Source: JASBSR01 sp963847575 (GTDB taxonomy: Bacteria > Pseudomonadota > Gammaproteobacteria > SZUA-229). From it: a DNA stretch of 17,893 nucleotides. A program made the translations under genes and the position numbers. The notes below the pieces were generated by a model, which was not told the DNA's origin, ran no database searches, and was given only the letters and a program-made list of their open reading frames with translations. The stretch spans positions 1 through 17,893 of the forward strand of contig CAWKAL010000056.1 in NCBI GenBank assembly GCA_963847575.1, written 5' to 3'. This document shows, piece by piece, positions 1-7,354 of the stretch; within the stretch, counting starts at the first letter, position 1; each line of letters opens with the position of its first letter.

Positions 1-1150
1 TGCCATGGTCCTCATGGTAGTGTCTGTCATGGTGTTGCCGACATACTTCATTTCCCTGAACATAACAAGACCCATCATAGCCTTGACAATGATTGTCAAA
101 AGTATCAAGAATAAGAGTCTCCGAGACGACATTCCAGATGTAGAAGGAGGCTCTCGAGAGGTTTCTTTCGTACATGGTTCATTCCAACGCCTGATGAAAG
201 TTGTCCGCTTCGCGAACACGGCTTTCTTTGCTGGTGATAGGACTGAGTCCTATCATTCTATGGAGGACACCATCAGCCTCTTCTTGAAGCTGGGCAATCA
301 GAAAGCGATTGGCGTTGCCAACAACAATGTAAGTTGTCCCGTGTTGGAATCCATTGTGGACTAACACTTCAATACCTCATCTATTGCTGCTTTGGTTACT
401 GTAGCTTGGGACAATGTGAGGATACGAAATGCTCCATCAGGCGATTATCGAAAGCTGATGTCTCATTATTGTTGTGTTATTGTTACCGTTTCCTTGCAGG
501 GTGCTACAAGAGCAGATGGAAGCCCACGGCACGGGCAGGCTTTTTGACAACAGGTAAGGAAATCCAAGTGCCTGCCTTTTGTCCGGAATCTCTAAGCGTC
601 AGCTCAAAGTGCTGTCAACTTTACGCAGCTTGTTTGGCATTTGCATCTCAGAAATTTACAATGTTGGGATCACCTACTTTGACGAAGCTATCCGTCATGG
701 CACTTTTGAATATGAGATCAGCAAAGAAACAGATGACCAGGGGTCGTATGCAAAACAGGTAAAATGCCGAGCTCGTTTGTTTCCTGTTATTCAATGGGAG
801 CAACTACTCTCTCACACCTCTTCTCTTCTCTTGGCGTGGCTCTCACCTTCCAAGTTGGCAAATCGATTTTTCAATCGAGGAATGTTTTTAGTGGTAAGTG
901 TGCTGGAAAAAAAGATAGGGCAATTTTTTTTAATGTCGGCTTCTAATGTTTCGACTTCCCTTGAAAAAATGTCAGGTCGTACGCAACCATCCCCTATGTC
1001 CAAGGTAAGCAGCATTGCAAAATCTAACGATCGTTTGCTCGAAAATCGTTTTTGCTAAGTTTTCCTTGCATTTCTATGTCCTCAGTTGGATTCAGGAGGA
1101 TGGTGTGAGTGACATTCTCCGAGCCAAAGACCTTATTTGGAGGTTCTCCA
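1..1150 (+). CDS. Partial intron-containing eukaryotic gene; HAMP-like membrane protein fragment
   Basis: This looks like an internal part of a eukaryotic nuclear gene. No single frame is open, but removing six GT-AG introns (329-404, 416-499, 554-628, 759-854, 894-975, 1005-1085) gives one continuous reading frame with matching phases at every junction. Exons are 1-328, 405-415, 500-553, 629-758, 855-893, 976-1004 and 1086 onward. Exon 1 encodes a hydrophobic stretch followed by a HAMP-like segment (NITRPIIALT) and then a soluble helical region with FANTAFFAGD and KAIGVANNN, which resembles TPR-like repeats. Later exons give LANRFFNRGMFLV and DILRAKDLIW. From memory of family style, such HAMP-plus-helical-repeat receptors occur in diatoms and other stramenopiles; the exact family is not certain. 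Base composition is lower in GC than the rest of the window. Both ends are missing: the left by the window edge, the right by the join to bacterial DNA. Confidence 0.72.
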
Positions 1151-1164
1151 GTTCCTTCACAAGT
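1130..1164. other. Junction between eukaryotic and bacterial DNA
   Basis: The eukaryotic exon reads in frame through about 1137 (AKDLIW). The bacterial CobB frame becomes recognisable at 1164 (FIGGGFPETH). The exact breakpoint cannot be fixed from sequence alone. No insertion sequence, tRNA or repeat lies at the join, which favours an assembly chimera over an integration event. Confidence 0.7.
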
Positions 1165-1676
1165 TCATCGGTGGTGGATTTCCCGAAACCCACATGCCCG
1201 AATTATCCGCCAATACCAGCATGCGAACCTCGATCCGTAAGGCCATAGCTGACGGCCTGCCGGTGTATGCCGAGTGCGGTGGCCTGATGTATCTGTCGCG
1301 CTCTATCGAGTGGCATGGCGAGACCCACCCGATGGTCGGCAGCATTGCCGGTGATATCGTGATGGAAGCCAAACCCCAGGGCCGCGGCTATGTGCGTCTT
1401 GGCGAAAATGACAACAGTCCATGGCCGGGAATGCTGAAAAACGAGATCTCGGCACACGAGTTTCACTACTCGCGTTTTAAAAATCTGGATAAAAATGCTA
1501 GATTTGCCTTCTCGGTCAGGCGCGGCACCGGCATTGATGGCAAAAACGACGGTTACGTCTACAAAAACCTGCTGGCCTGTTACACTCACCAGCGTAATAC
1601 AGCCAGCAATCCCTGGGCACAGCGCTTTGTTCAATTTGTAAGACAACACAAACTCAAAACGACAGATAAATCATGA
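1164..1676 (+). CDS. cobB: Cobyrinate a,c-diamide synthase, C-terminal glutaminase domain (5' truncated)
   Basis: CobB/CbiA amidates cobyrinic acid side chains a and c using glutamine and ATP in corrin (vitamin B12) synthesis. Only the C-terminal class I glutamine amidotransferase domain is present, about 170 residues of a protein normally near 450. Visible motifs are FIGGGFPETH at the start of the domain, YAECGGLMYL with the catalytic cysteine of the nucleophile elbow, and AHEFHYSR near the C terminus, which carries the conserved His. The N-terminal ATP-binding half is absent because the contig switches to eukaryotic DNA just upstream. The stop TGA (1674-1676) overlaps the ATG of the next gene (1673-1675), so the two are probably translationally coupled. 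The ATG at 1137 lies in the foreign part and is not a real start. Confidence 0.88.
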   Translation, partial: FIGGGFPETHMPELSANTSMRTSIRKAIADGLPVYAECGGLMYLSRSIEWHGETHPMVGSIAGDIVMEAKPQGRGYVRLGENDNSPWPGMLKNEISAHEFHYSRFKNLDKNARFAFSVRRGTGIDGKNDGYVYKNLLACYTHQRNTASNPWAQRFVQFVRQHKLKTTDKS

Positions 1677-1984
1677 TTAGCATTACGCCAAACGCGGCCA
1701 GCCAGATAAAGCTTTCCGCACAACAAAGTAAATCTGAAGGCATGGCGCTGCGGATTGCAGCAACGCGCACTAGTGACGACAGCATTCATTACGGTATGGG
1801 CTTTGACGACAGCAAGGAAGACGATGTCAGCGTCACCTCGGAAGAAATTGAAATCATTGTTTCGCCCGCCAGTGCTGTCATTCTTAAAGATACCGTGCTT
1901 GATTTTGTTGAAATCGAACCGGGTAAGTCACAGTTCATTTTTATGAATCCCAATGACCCCAATTACAAGCCGCCGGTTGAGTAG
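1673..1984 (+). CDS. HesB/IscA-like A-type carrier-fold protein without cysteines
   Basis: A 103-residue protein of the HesB/IscA fold. The family start (ISITPNAASQIK), the middle (MALRIAATR...YGMGFDD) and the C-terminal FIFMNPNDPNY are recognisable. Classical IscA/SufA/ErpA bind Fe-S clusters or iron through three cysteines, one in the middle and two in a C-terminal CGCG-like tail. This protein has no cysteine at all, and the tail ends after NPNDPNYKPP. It therefore probably does not carry a cluster in the standard way. It overlaps the end of cobB by 4 nt and precedes a histidine kinase by 26 nt, so it looks like part of the same transcript. A regulatory or scaffold role with the kinase is inference. 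Start chosen for the overlap and the family N terminus. Confidence 0.8.
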   Translation: MISITPNAASQIKLSAQQSKSEGMALRIAATRTSDDSIHYGMGFDDSKEDDVSVTSEEIEIIVSPASAVILKDTVLDFVEIEPGKSQFIFMNPNDPNYKPPVE

Positions 1985-2010
1985 CAACACCCCGAGGCGG
2001 GTGGCTGATA

Positions 2011-3183
2011 ATGCGTAAGGCGGCGAAAAACACCCCCGAAGTTTCACGCCCGGTCAACGAGTGGAGCCGCGATTCGGTCATTATCCTGTATGAAATTACC
2101 AGCCTGATAAATTCGGCAGAAAACCAGCAGGAACTCTACAATTATTTTCTGAAGCACCTGACCAACCGGCTGAACGCCAGTGCTGCAACACTGCGCCTGA
2201 TTGCTGATGATGGCTGGATGGAGCTTGCTGCCAGTTACAAAATAACTGATACCCAGGCGCAGGCCATACAGCAGACTGCGATCGAAGGCGCATTATTCAG
2301 TCGCAGCACCGAACCTGTCGACATCATCCAGCAGTCACCGGCGCAACCCCTGCTGGCTGATTCAGACCACACCATGCTGACCATTCCGGTGCGCCACATG
2401 GTGCACACGCTGGGCGCGATCAACCTGTTTTTCCCGCCAGGCGCAATGCTGCTGGAAAGCGAGCTGGCCGGCCTGTTGATCAGCGCAGGCCACCACCTCG
2501 CCCTTGCCATTGAGAAACAGCGCGGTGAGCACCTCGCCCGGCAAAAAATCGTGCAGGAAGAACGCAACATGATCGCCAATGAGTTACACGACTCGCTGGC
2601 ACAAACCCTGGCCTCGTTGCGCTTCCAGGTCCGCATTCTCGACCAGACCCTGCAGCCGAGCGGTGAATACATGGCGATCAACAGTATCGAACAGGTCGAA
2701 CACGGCCTCGATGAAGCCTACACCGACCTGCGCGAACTGATTGCACATTGCCGTGTGCCGGTCGAACAGCAGGGATTGTTGCCCTCAATCGAACGCGTGG
2801 TGGCAAAATTTCGGGAAGAAACCGGCATTCATATCCTGTTACAATGCGAACACCCGTTGCCGGATATCCCCGCCAACATGGAAATGAACGTATACCGTAT
2901 CGTGCAGGAAGCGCTGACCAATATCCGAAAACACGCCAATGCAAAAATAGTACGCGTGCTGCTGGATTGCGATAATGATGGACGTTATCGCGTACTGGTC
3001 GAGAATGACGGTATCGGCTTTGATAAAAAAGCCATTCATAGCCATGCAGGTGAACACCTCGGGCTGACGATCATGCAGGAGCGTGCGCGCCACCTGGGCG
3101 GCAAGCTCCGCATCGAAAGCGAGCCGGATGAAGGCACACGTATTGAACTCAAGTTTCAGTACCAACGAGACCCGACTGTCTGA
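2011..3183 (+). CDS. Soluble NarX-type (HisKA_3) sensor histidine kinase with GAF-like domain
   Basis: A 390-residue histidine kinase of the NarX/LiaS/DegS class. Residues about 38-168 look like a GAF-type sensory domain. The HisKA_3 dimerisation domain follows, with the phosphoacceptor His193 in ELHDSLAQTL. The HATPase domain shows the N box QEALTNIRKHA (299-309), NDGIGFD (332-338) and a G2-like HLGLTIMQERA (349-359). There is no transmembrane segment or signal peptide, unlike membrane-bound NarX or NarQ, so it should sense a cytoplasmic signal. The GAF region has no cysteine cluster that would suggest Fe-S binding. It lies 26 nt after the HesB-like gene and 11 nt before the response regulator, which is its obvious partner. 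Confidence 0.9.
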   Translation: MRKAAKNTPEVSRPVNEWSRDSVIILYEITSLINSAENQQELYNYFLKHLTNRLNASAATLRLIADDGWMELAASYKITDTQAQAIQQTAIEGALFSRSTEPVDIIQQSPAQPLLADSDHTMLTIPVRHMVHTLGAINLFFPPGAMLLESELAGLLISAGHHLALAIEKQRGEHLARQKIVQEERNMIANELHDSLAQTLASLRFQVRILDQTLQPSGEYMAINSIEQVEHGLDEAYTDLRELIAHCRVPVEQQGLLPSIERVVAKFREETGIHILLQCEHPLPDIPANMEMNVYRIVQEALTNIRKHANAKIVRVLLDCDNDGRYRVLVENDGIGFDKKAIHSHAGEHLGLTIMQERARHLGGKLRIESEPDEGTRIELKFQYQRDPTV

Positions 3184-3194
3184 CAGATTAAATA

Positions 3195-3848
3195 ATGCGC
3201 GTAATCATCATAGACGACCACGCCCTGTTCCGGGTCGGCCTCAAAGGCCTGCTGGAACAACGCAACATCGAGGTTATCGGTGTTGCCGCCGATGGCAATG
3301 AAGGCATCGAACTCGCCACGCGCCTCAATCCCGACATTATCCTGCTCGACCTGCGCATGCCCGGCATGGGCGGACTCGATGTGCTCAAAACATTGCGCGA
3401 AAAAACCCAGGCCATCCCGGTGGTCATGCTTACCACCAGCAATGAAGAATCCGACCTGATCAAATCACTGCGTTCAGGCGCTCAGGGCTACCTGCTGAAA
3501 GACATGGAGCCAGATGAGCTGGTGAGCGCCTTGCGTGACATTGAAAAAGGCAAGAGTGTCGTCGCCCAGGACCTGACCGATGCGCTCGCACGCATGGTAC
3601 AGGGCGAAACCACGATGGATGACAACAACGGCCCGTTTGCCGAACTGACACCGCGCGAACGTGAAATCCTCTGCCTGCTGGCCGATGGCCAGAGCAACAA
3701 GCTGATTGCGCGCAACCTCGGCATCTCCGACGGCACCGTCAAGCTTCATGTCAAAGCCATTTTACGCAAACTGGGTATTCATTCACGCGTCGAAGCCGCG
3801 GTCATTGCTGTTGAGCAGGGCCTGCGCAAGCCCAAAGCGGGCGCATGA
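3195..3848 (+). CDS. NarL/FixJ-family response regulator
   Basis: A 217-residue two-component response regulator. The N-terminal receiver shows the acidic pocket (IIDDH), the phosphoacceptor Asp52 (LLDLRMPGMGG), Thr80 and Lys102 (YLLKD). The C-terminal LuxR-type helix-turn-helix starts at LTPREREIL and includes the recognition-helix region ISDGTVKLHVKAILRKL. It follows the kinase by 11 nt and is very likely phosphorylated by it. It should bind DNA as a dimer after phosphorylation; its targets cannot be read from this window, but the adjacent HesB-like and rhodanese genes are candidates. The length is typical of NarL proteins and the reading frame is intact. Confidence 0.94.
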   Translation: MRVIIIDDHALFRVGLKGLLEQRNIEVIGVAADGNEGIELATRLNPDIILLDLRMPGMGGLDVLKTLREKTQAIPVVMLTTSNEESDLIKSLRSGAQGYLLKDMEPDELVSALRDIEKGKSVVAQDLTDALARMVQGETTMDDNNGPFAELTPREREILCLLADGQSNKLIARNLGISDGTVKLHVKAILRKLGIHSRVEAAVIAVEQGLRKPKAGA

Positions 3849-3863
3849 AAAAACACTGCTCTC

Positions 3864-4346
3864 ATGAAAACCTTCAAACAAATTGTAGAAGACGCACGCC
3901 AGCAGGTTGGTGAACTGTTCCCCTGGGACGTGGAAGAATTCGTCGACAGGAAACCCGATGCCCTGCTACTGGATATTCGCGAAGAATGTGAATACGTGAA
4001 TTATCACATCGCACGCTCCATGTTAATTCCGCGCGGCATCCTCGAAACCGCCTGCGAATATGATTACGAAGACTCGGTACCCGAACTGGTTGAAGCGCGC
4101 GATCGCGAAATTGTCGTGGTGTGCCGTTCCGGCAATCGCAGTATTCTCGCCGCACAGACCATGCAGTTGATGGGCTATAAACACGTCAAGTCGATGAAAA
4201 CCGGCTTGCGCGGCTGGAATGATTACGAACTGCCGCTGATCAATCTGAAACAGCAAGTGATCGACCCGGATGAAGTGGAAAAAATGCTCTCGGCCGGTTT
4301 CTGCTCATTTTTAATGCACCCCGACCGGCGCACGATTCAGTCGTAA
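3864..4346 (+). CDS. Rhodanese-domain sulfurtransferase-like protein
   Basis: A 160-residue single-domain rhodanese protein. Typical features are LLDIREECEYVNYHI (about 35-49) and the active-site loop CRSGNRS with Cys87, which would carry persulfide sulfur, followed by GYKHVKSMKTGLRGWNDY. An extra N-terminal helix (about 1-25) and a C-terminal tail with another cysteine (GFCSF, Cys147) extend beyond the core. There is no signal peptide, so it is cytoplasmic. It starts 15 nt after the response regulator and is probably in the same transcript, so it may be an output or sulfur-handling component of that module. Its 3' end overlaps the convergent S24 gene by 10 bp. Confidence 0.88.
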   Translation: MKTFKQIVEDARQQVGELFPWDVEEFVDRKPDALLLDIREECEYVNYHIARSMLIPRGILETACEYDYEDSVPELVEARDREIVVVCRSGNRSILAAQTMQLMGYKHVKSMKTGLRGWNDYELPLINLKQQVIDPDEVEKMLSAGFCSFLMHPDRRTIQS

Positions 4347-4660
4347 CGCTTGTGGTCCTTGCGCCGACGGCCGGCTTTCTGTGATATCACGCCCGTCACC
4401 AGCGCCAGGCTGTCAATTTCCACCGTATCGTAAAGGTCGTTTAACGGCTGCAGGTAATAGCGGTCGTCGACAATACGCAGCTGGCGAAAAATATATTCAT
4501 CATTATGTGTGGCAATCACGTAGCTACCGTCACGAATCGCACCGCCCGGATCGATCACGATAACACAGCCTTCCTCGAATTCGGGCAGCATGGAATCACC
4601 CAGCACACGCAGCGCGTAGGGCTCGGCAGCAGCACAGCCGGATTCGCCGGACATAGACAT
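4337..4660 (-). CDS. Stand-alone S24 (LexA/UmuD-fold) domain protein
   Basis: A 107-residue protein matching the C-terminal S24 domain of LexA and phage repressors. The Ser motif GDSM (Ser23) and the following GCVIVIDPGG...DGSYVIA are clear. There is no N-terminal DNA-binding domain. The position equivalent to LexA Lys156 (in VTVKRL) reads IFRQL here, so the general-base lysine is replaced by Arg59, which argues against normal self-cleavage. It could be a protease-dead fold used for binding or sensing; the real function is unknown. A purine-rich GAGGTGAT lies just upstream of the ATG as ribosome binding site; a second ATG two codons in (4654) is also possible. It is convergent with the rhodanese gene and divergent from the FKBP gene. 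Confidence 0.78.
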   Translation of the reverse strand: MSMSGESGCAAAEPYALRVLGDSMLPEFEEGCVIVIDPGGAIRDGSYVIATHNDEYIFRQLRIVDDRYYLQPLNDLYDTVEIDSLALVTGVISQKAGRRRKDHKRYD

Positions 4661-4800
4661 ATCATCACCTCGTCATTCGAGCTTCAATTATACCTGCCCG
4701 CCAGACACTGACCAAGTCTATCCATGGCCGGCCATGCCCAGCCATGCAATGGCCCGCCGCCCGGTGTAAAATACCGGCATTTTAACCTTCCCAGATACTC

Positions 4801-5280
4801 ATGACCGACAGCATCAAAGCAGGCAAATACGTTTCACTGACATACACGATTACCGATGAAAGCGGCGATATCCTCGAACGCATCGACCTGCCGATCAATT
4901 TCATCCAGGGCCGGGACAGCGAAATCATCGAAAAAGTCAGCCAGGCCCTCGAAGGTCGCGGCGTCGGTGATGTGGTCAACGTGACGCTGAGTCCGGCCGA
5001 GGGCTTTGGTGAACACCAGCCGGAACTGACCTTCGCCGATGATATAGATAATGTGCCACCGCAATTCCACAATATCGGCGCTGAAGTTGAATTTCAGAAC
5101 GACCACGGTGAAACCCGGGTGTTTCGCGTCACCAATATCGAAGACGGCAAGCTCACGGTCGATGGCAACCACCCGTTTGCGGGCAAAAAGATTACCTACA
5201 ACATCACCGTAGAATCGGTGCGCGATGCCACCCCTGAAGAACTCGCAAACGGCGCGCAAAACGCACCACGATTGCACTAG
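4801..5280 (+). CDS. SlyD/SlpA-like FKBP-type peptidyl-prolyl isomerase
   Basis: A 159-residue SlyD-like PPIase that catalyses cis-trans isomerisation of Xaa-Pro bonds and acts as a folding chaperone in the cytoplasm. The FKBP part begins KAGKYVSLTYTITDESGD and returns with DGNHPFAGKKITYNI (121-135). The chaperone insert-in-flap domain lies between, starting after SPAEGFGEH. The C-terminal His- and Cys-rich nickel-binding tail of E. coli SlyD is missing; the protein ends PEELANGAQNAPRLH. The core region is therefore SlyD-like but without the metallochaperone tail. No strong ribosome binding site is visible before the ATG. It appears to stand alone between the divergent S24 gene and the small damaged gene downstream. 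Confidence 0.92.
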   Translation: MTDSIKAGKYVSLTYTITDESGDILERIDLPINFIQGRDSEIIEKVSQALEGRGVGDVVNVTLSPAEGFGEHQPELTFADDIDNVPPQFHNIGAEVEFQNDHGETRVFRVTNIEDGKLTVDGNHPFAGKKITYNITVESVRDATPEELANGAQNAPRLH

Positions 5281-5426
5281 TCCAGCCCAGGTACCTGGCC
5301 AGGCGACTGACCCGTAACACACCCGCATCAGGCAGGCCTAAATCAGGTAAACAGCGATTTCTGCTGAAAAATAGTCTGATTCAGGGTATCATCGTGCCCC
5401 TTTATTTTGCGTCTGGAACACAGTCT

Positions 5427-5783
5427 ATGGGGGCCGTTGCCGATTTCACTCAAAGCGAAACCTGGGCAATAGAAAAGACCCTGAAACAGCGCTGGCCGAA
5501 ACAGCCGGTCGAGCTGCAACTCGCCGATGTTGAGATCAGGATGTATCCAGATGACCGCGTACTGACCGAAGTGCCCGCCGTATTCTGGCAGGTCGGCGAA
5601 GCTAAATTGTGATCATCAAGGTCGGTGGTCGCAGTTACCGCCGCCAGTTTTTATTACCGCGGTTACCAGCAGTACGGTACCGGAAAAAGCGAGTTCGATG
5701 ACATCACCGACTGTGTCGTCACCCTGCTGCAGGTGCACGCCGACAAGGAAGCCATGAACCGCGAAGAAAAAGAGAACCAGTAA
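5427..5783 (+). CDS. Small unrecognised gene interrupted by two compensating 1-nt shifts
   Basis: The frame from ATG 5427 (MGAVADFTQSETWAIEKTL) stops at TGA 5610-5612. The next good coding stretch (VIIKVGGRSYRRQF) is in a different frame and runs to a T5 run at 5648-5652. After it, the first frame resumes (YYRGYQQYGTGKSEFDD) to TAA 5781-5783. One extra A in the AAA at 5604-5606 and one fewer T in the T5 run would join all parts into about 118 residues. The product is a small acidic soluble protein with no recognised motif. An alternative is two genes overlapping at TTGTGA, with a GTG start at 5609 and a frameshift only in the second. The order before the PPi-phosphofructokinase gene may be meaningful. 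Function unknown. Confidence 0.55.
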
Positions 5784-5849
5784 CAGGCCATATAACTAAC
5801 GAATTCAAATTCAGTAACAAGCTAAATCCAGTTCCAGGGGAAATACACT

Positions 5850-7109
5850 ATGAGTAAGAAGAACGCGTTTTATGCGCAATCCGGCGGTGTTACCGCAGTC
5901 ATTAATGCATCTGCCTGTGGCGTGATTGAAACTGCACGCAAACACAAAGACAAAATCGGCAAGGTATACGCCGGCCGTAACGGTATCATCGGTGCACTCA
6001 CCGAAGATCTCATCGATACCAGCAAGGAAACCAAATCAGCCATTGCCGGCCTGCGTCACACCCCGTCCGGCGCATTCGGTTCCTGCCGTTTCAAAATGAA
6101 AAGCCTGGAAGATAACCGCCTCGAATACGAGCGTTTGATCGAAGTCTTCAAAGCGCACAACATCGGTTATTTCTTCTACAACGGTGGCGGTGATTCTGCC
6201 GACACCTGCCTCAAGGTTTCACAGATTGGTGACACCATGGGCTACCCTATCACCGCGGTTCACGTACCAAAAACCGTCGACAATGATTTACCGATCACCG
6301 ACAACTGCCCGGGTTTCGGTTCGGTTGCCAAGTACATTGCCGTGTCAACCATGGAAGCGAGTTTCGACGTGGCGTCGATGTGCGCAACCTCTACCAAGGT
6401 GTTCGTGCTTGAAGTCATGGGCCGTCACGCCGGCTGGATTGCAGCCGCAGGTGCCATGGCATCAACCCCCGAGCATGAAATTCCGATTATCGTGCTGTTC
6501 CCGGAAGTTGAATTCAACAAGGAAAAATTCCTCAAGACAGTTGACGATAAAGTTAAAAAATTCGGTTACTGCTCTGTGGTTGTATCTGAAGGTGTGCACT
6601 GGCCTGATGGCAAGTTCCTCGCCGAAACCGGTCTCAAAGATGCCTTCGGTCACAGCCAGCTGGGCGGCGCCGCACCAGTGGTCGCTAACATGATCCAGGA
6701 TGGCCTGGGGTATAAATACCACTGGGGCGTGGCGGATTACATGCAACGCGCAGCACGTCATATTGCATCTAAAACTGACGTCGACCAGGCCTATGCCACC
6801 GGCAAGGCTGCGGTTGAATATGCTATCAAGGGCCACAACTCGGTGATGCCTGCAATCAAGCGCGTCAGCAACAAGCCATACAAATGGAAAATTGAAATGG
6901 CACCGCTGAGCAAAATCGCCAATGTTGAAAAAATGATGCCTGCCAGTTTCATTTCGAAAGACGGCTTCAGCATCACCAACAAATGCCGCGAGTACCTGGC
7001 ACCGCTGATGAAGGGCGAAGACTATCCGCCCTATAAAGACGGCCTGCCAAAATATGTCACGCTGAAGAAAGTTGCCGTGGCCAAGAAGCTGCCGCCGTTT
7101 ACGCTGTAA
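5850..7109 (+). CDS. pfp: PPi-dependent 6-phosphofructokinase
   Basis: This 419-residue enzyme phosphorylates fructose 6-phosphate with pyrophosphate, reversibly. The nucleotide-site signature reads NGGGDS (111-116), where the ATP enzymes have GGDGS, so an Asp (115) replaces the glycine that permits ATP. Lys141 in PKTVDND replaces the glycine of ATP-type enzymes; these two changes are the known determinants of PPi use. VMGRHAGWIAAAGA is also clear. A good ribosome binding site (AGGGGAA) precedes the ATG. It heads a cluster with adenylate kinase and the membrane pyrophosphatase. In methanotrophs and sulfur-oxidising symbionts, enzymes of this group are linked to the H+-pyrophosphatase and are proposed to work in the gluconeogenic or Calvin-cycle direction, also on sedoheptulose phosphates. 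That is known for relatives and is inferred here. Confidence 0.95.
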   Translation: MSKKNAFYAQSGGVTAVINASACGVIETARKHKDKIGKVYAGRNGIIGALTEDLIDTSKETKSAIAGLRHTPSGAFGSCRFKMKSLEDNRLEYERLIEVFKAHNIGYFFYNGGGDSADTCLKVSQIGDTMGYPITAVHVPKTVDNDLPITDNCPGFGSVAKYIAVSTMEASFDVASMCATSTKVFVLEVMGRHAGWIAAAGAMASTPEHEIPIIVLFPEVEFNKEKFLKTVDDKVKKFGYCSVVVSEGVHWPDGKFLAETGLKDAFGHSQLGGAAPVVANMIQDGLGYKYHWGVADYMQRAARHIASKTDVDQAYATGKAAVEYAIKGHNSVMPAIKRVSNKPYKWKIEMAPLSKIANVEKMMPASFISKDGFSITNKCREYLAPLMKGEDYPPYKDGLPKYVTLKKVAVAKKLPPFTL

Positions 7110-7115
7110 GCCAGC

Positions 7116-7321
7116 ATGACGCTCGATAGAGATCACCAACGCCTTGCCATGCATGACAGCTGGGGAGCGGTGTCAACCGCAACGCAGCACGCAGGGTGCC
7201 AGGTGAAGTGATGCGTGACTTCGGTCAAGGCAGTGTCGATGAATTAATCCGACAATACGGCCTCGAGGAAAAATGGGAAATAAAGCCCGACACGCACTTT
7301 GAGAGCGCTTTTAAGAAGTAG
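7116..7321 (+). CDS. Small unknown ORF between pfp and adk, probably with a 1-nt deletion
   Basis: An ATG 6 nt after the pfp stop opens MTLDRDHQRLAMHDSWG and ends early at 7209-7211. The frame at -1 then reads GVNRNAARRVPGEVMRDFGQ, VDELIRQYGLEEKWEIKP and so on to TAG 7319-7321. Adding one G to the G4 run at 7162-7165 joins both into a 68-residue charged soluble protein. The downstream segment (36 codons from ATG 7211) could also be a gene of its own, since TGA and ATG overlap as TGATG. No family is recognised. The position inside the pyrophosphate cluster is its only context. It may be a remnant rather than a live gene. Confidence 0.4.
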
Positions 7322-7354
7322 CTATAACTACCTGATTTATATCGGAGATTGAAC

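Noticed and set aside
1..1136. Bacterial pseudogene explanation for the broken frames at the left end
   Set aside because: Each break coincides with GT...AG boundaries, introns have similar lengths, and all phases match, which decay would not produce.
1137..1163. ATG at 1137 as the start of a short cobB-like gene
   Set aside because: The first codons do not fit CobB and fall in the eukaryotic exon frame's DNA. The gene is truncated by the join.
4731..4780. Short palindromes such as ATGGCCGGCCAT and CCGGT/ACCGG before the FKBP gene
   Set aside because: They are short and could arise by chance in GC-rich DNA; no terminator T run or clear operator symmetry around a promoter was seen.
6462..7154. 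Long 230-codon open frame antisense to the PPi-phosphofructokinase gene
   Set aside because: It mirrors the codon pattern of a well-supported gene on the other strand and shows no family motif or ribosome binding site.
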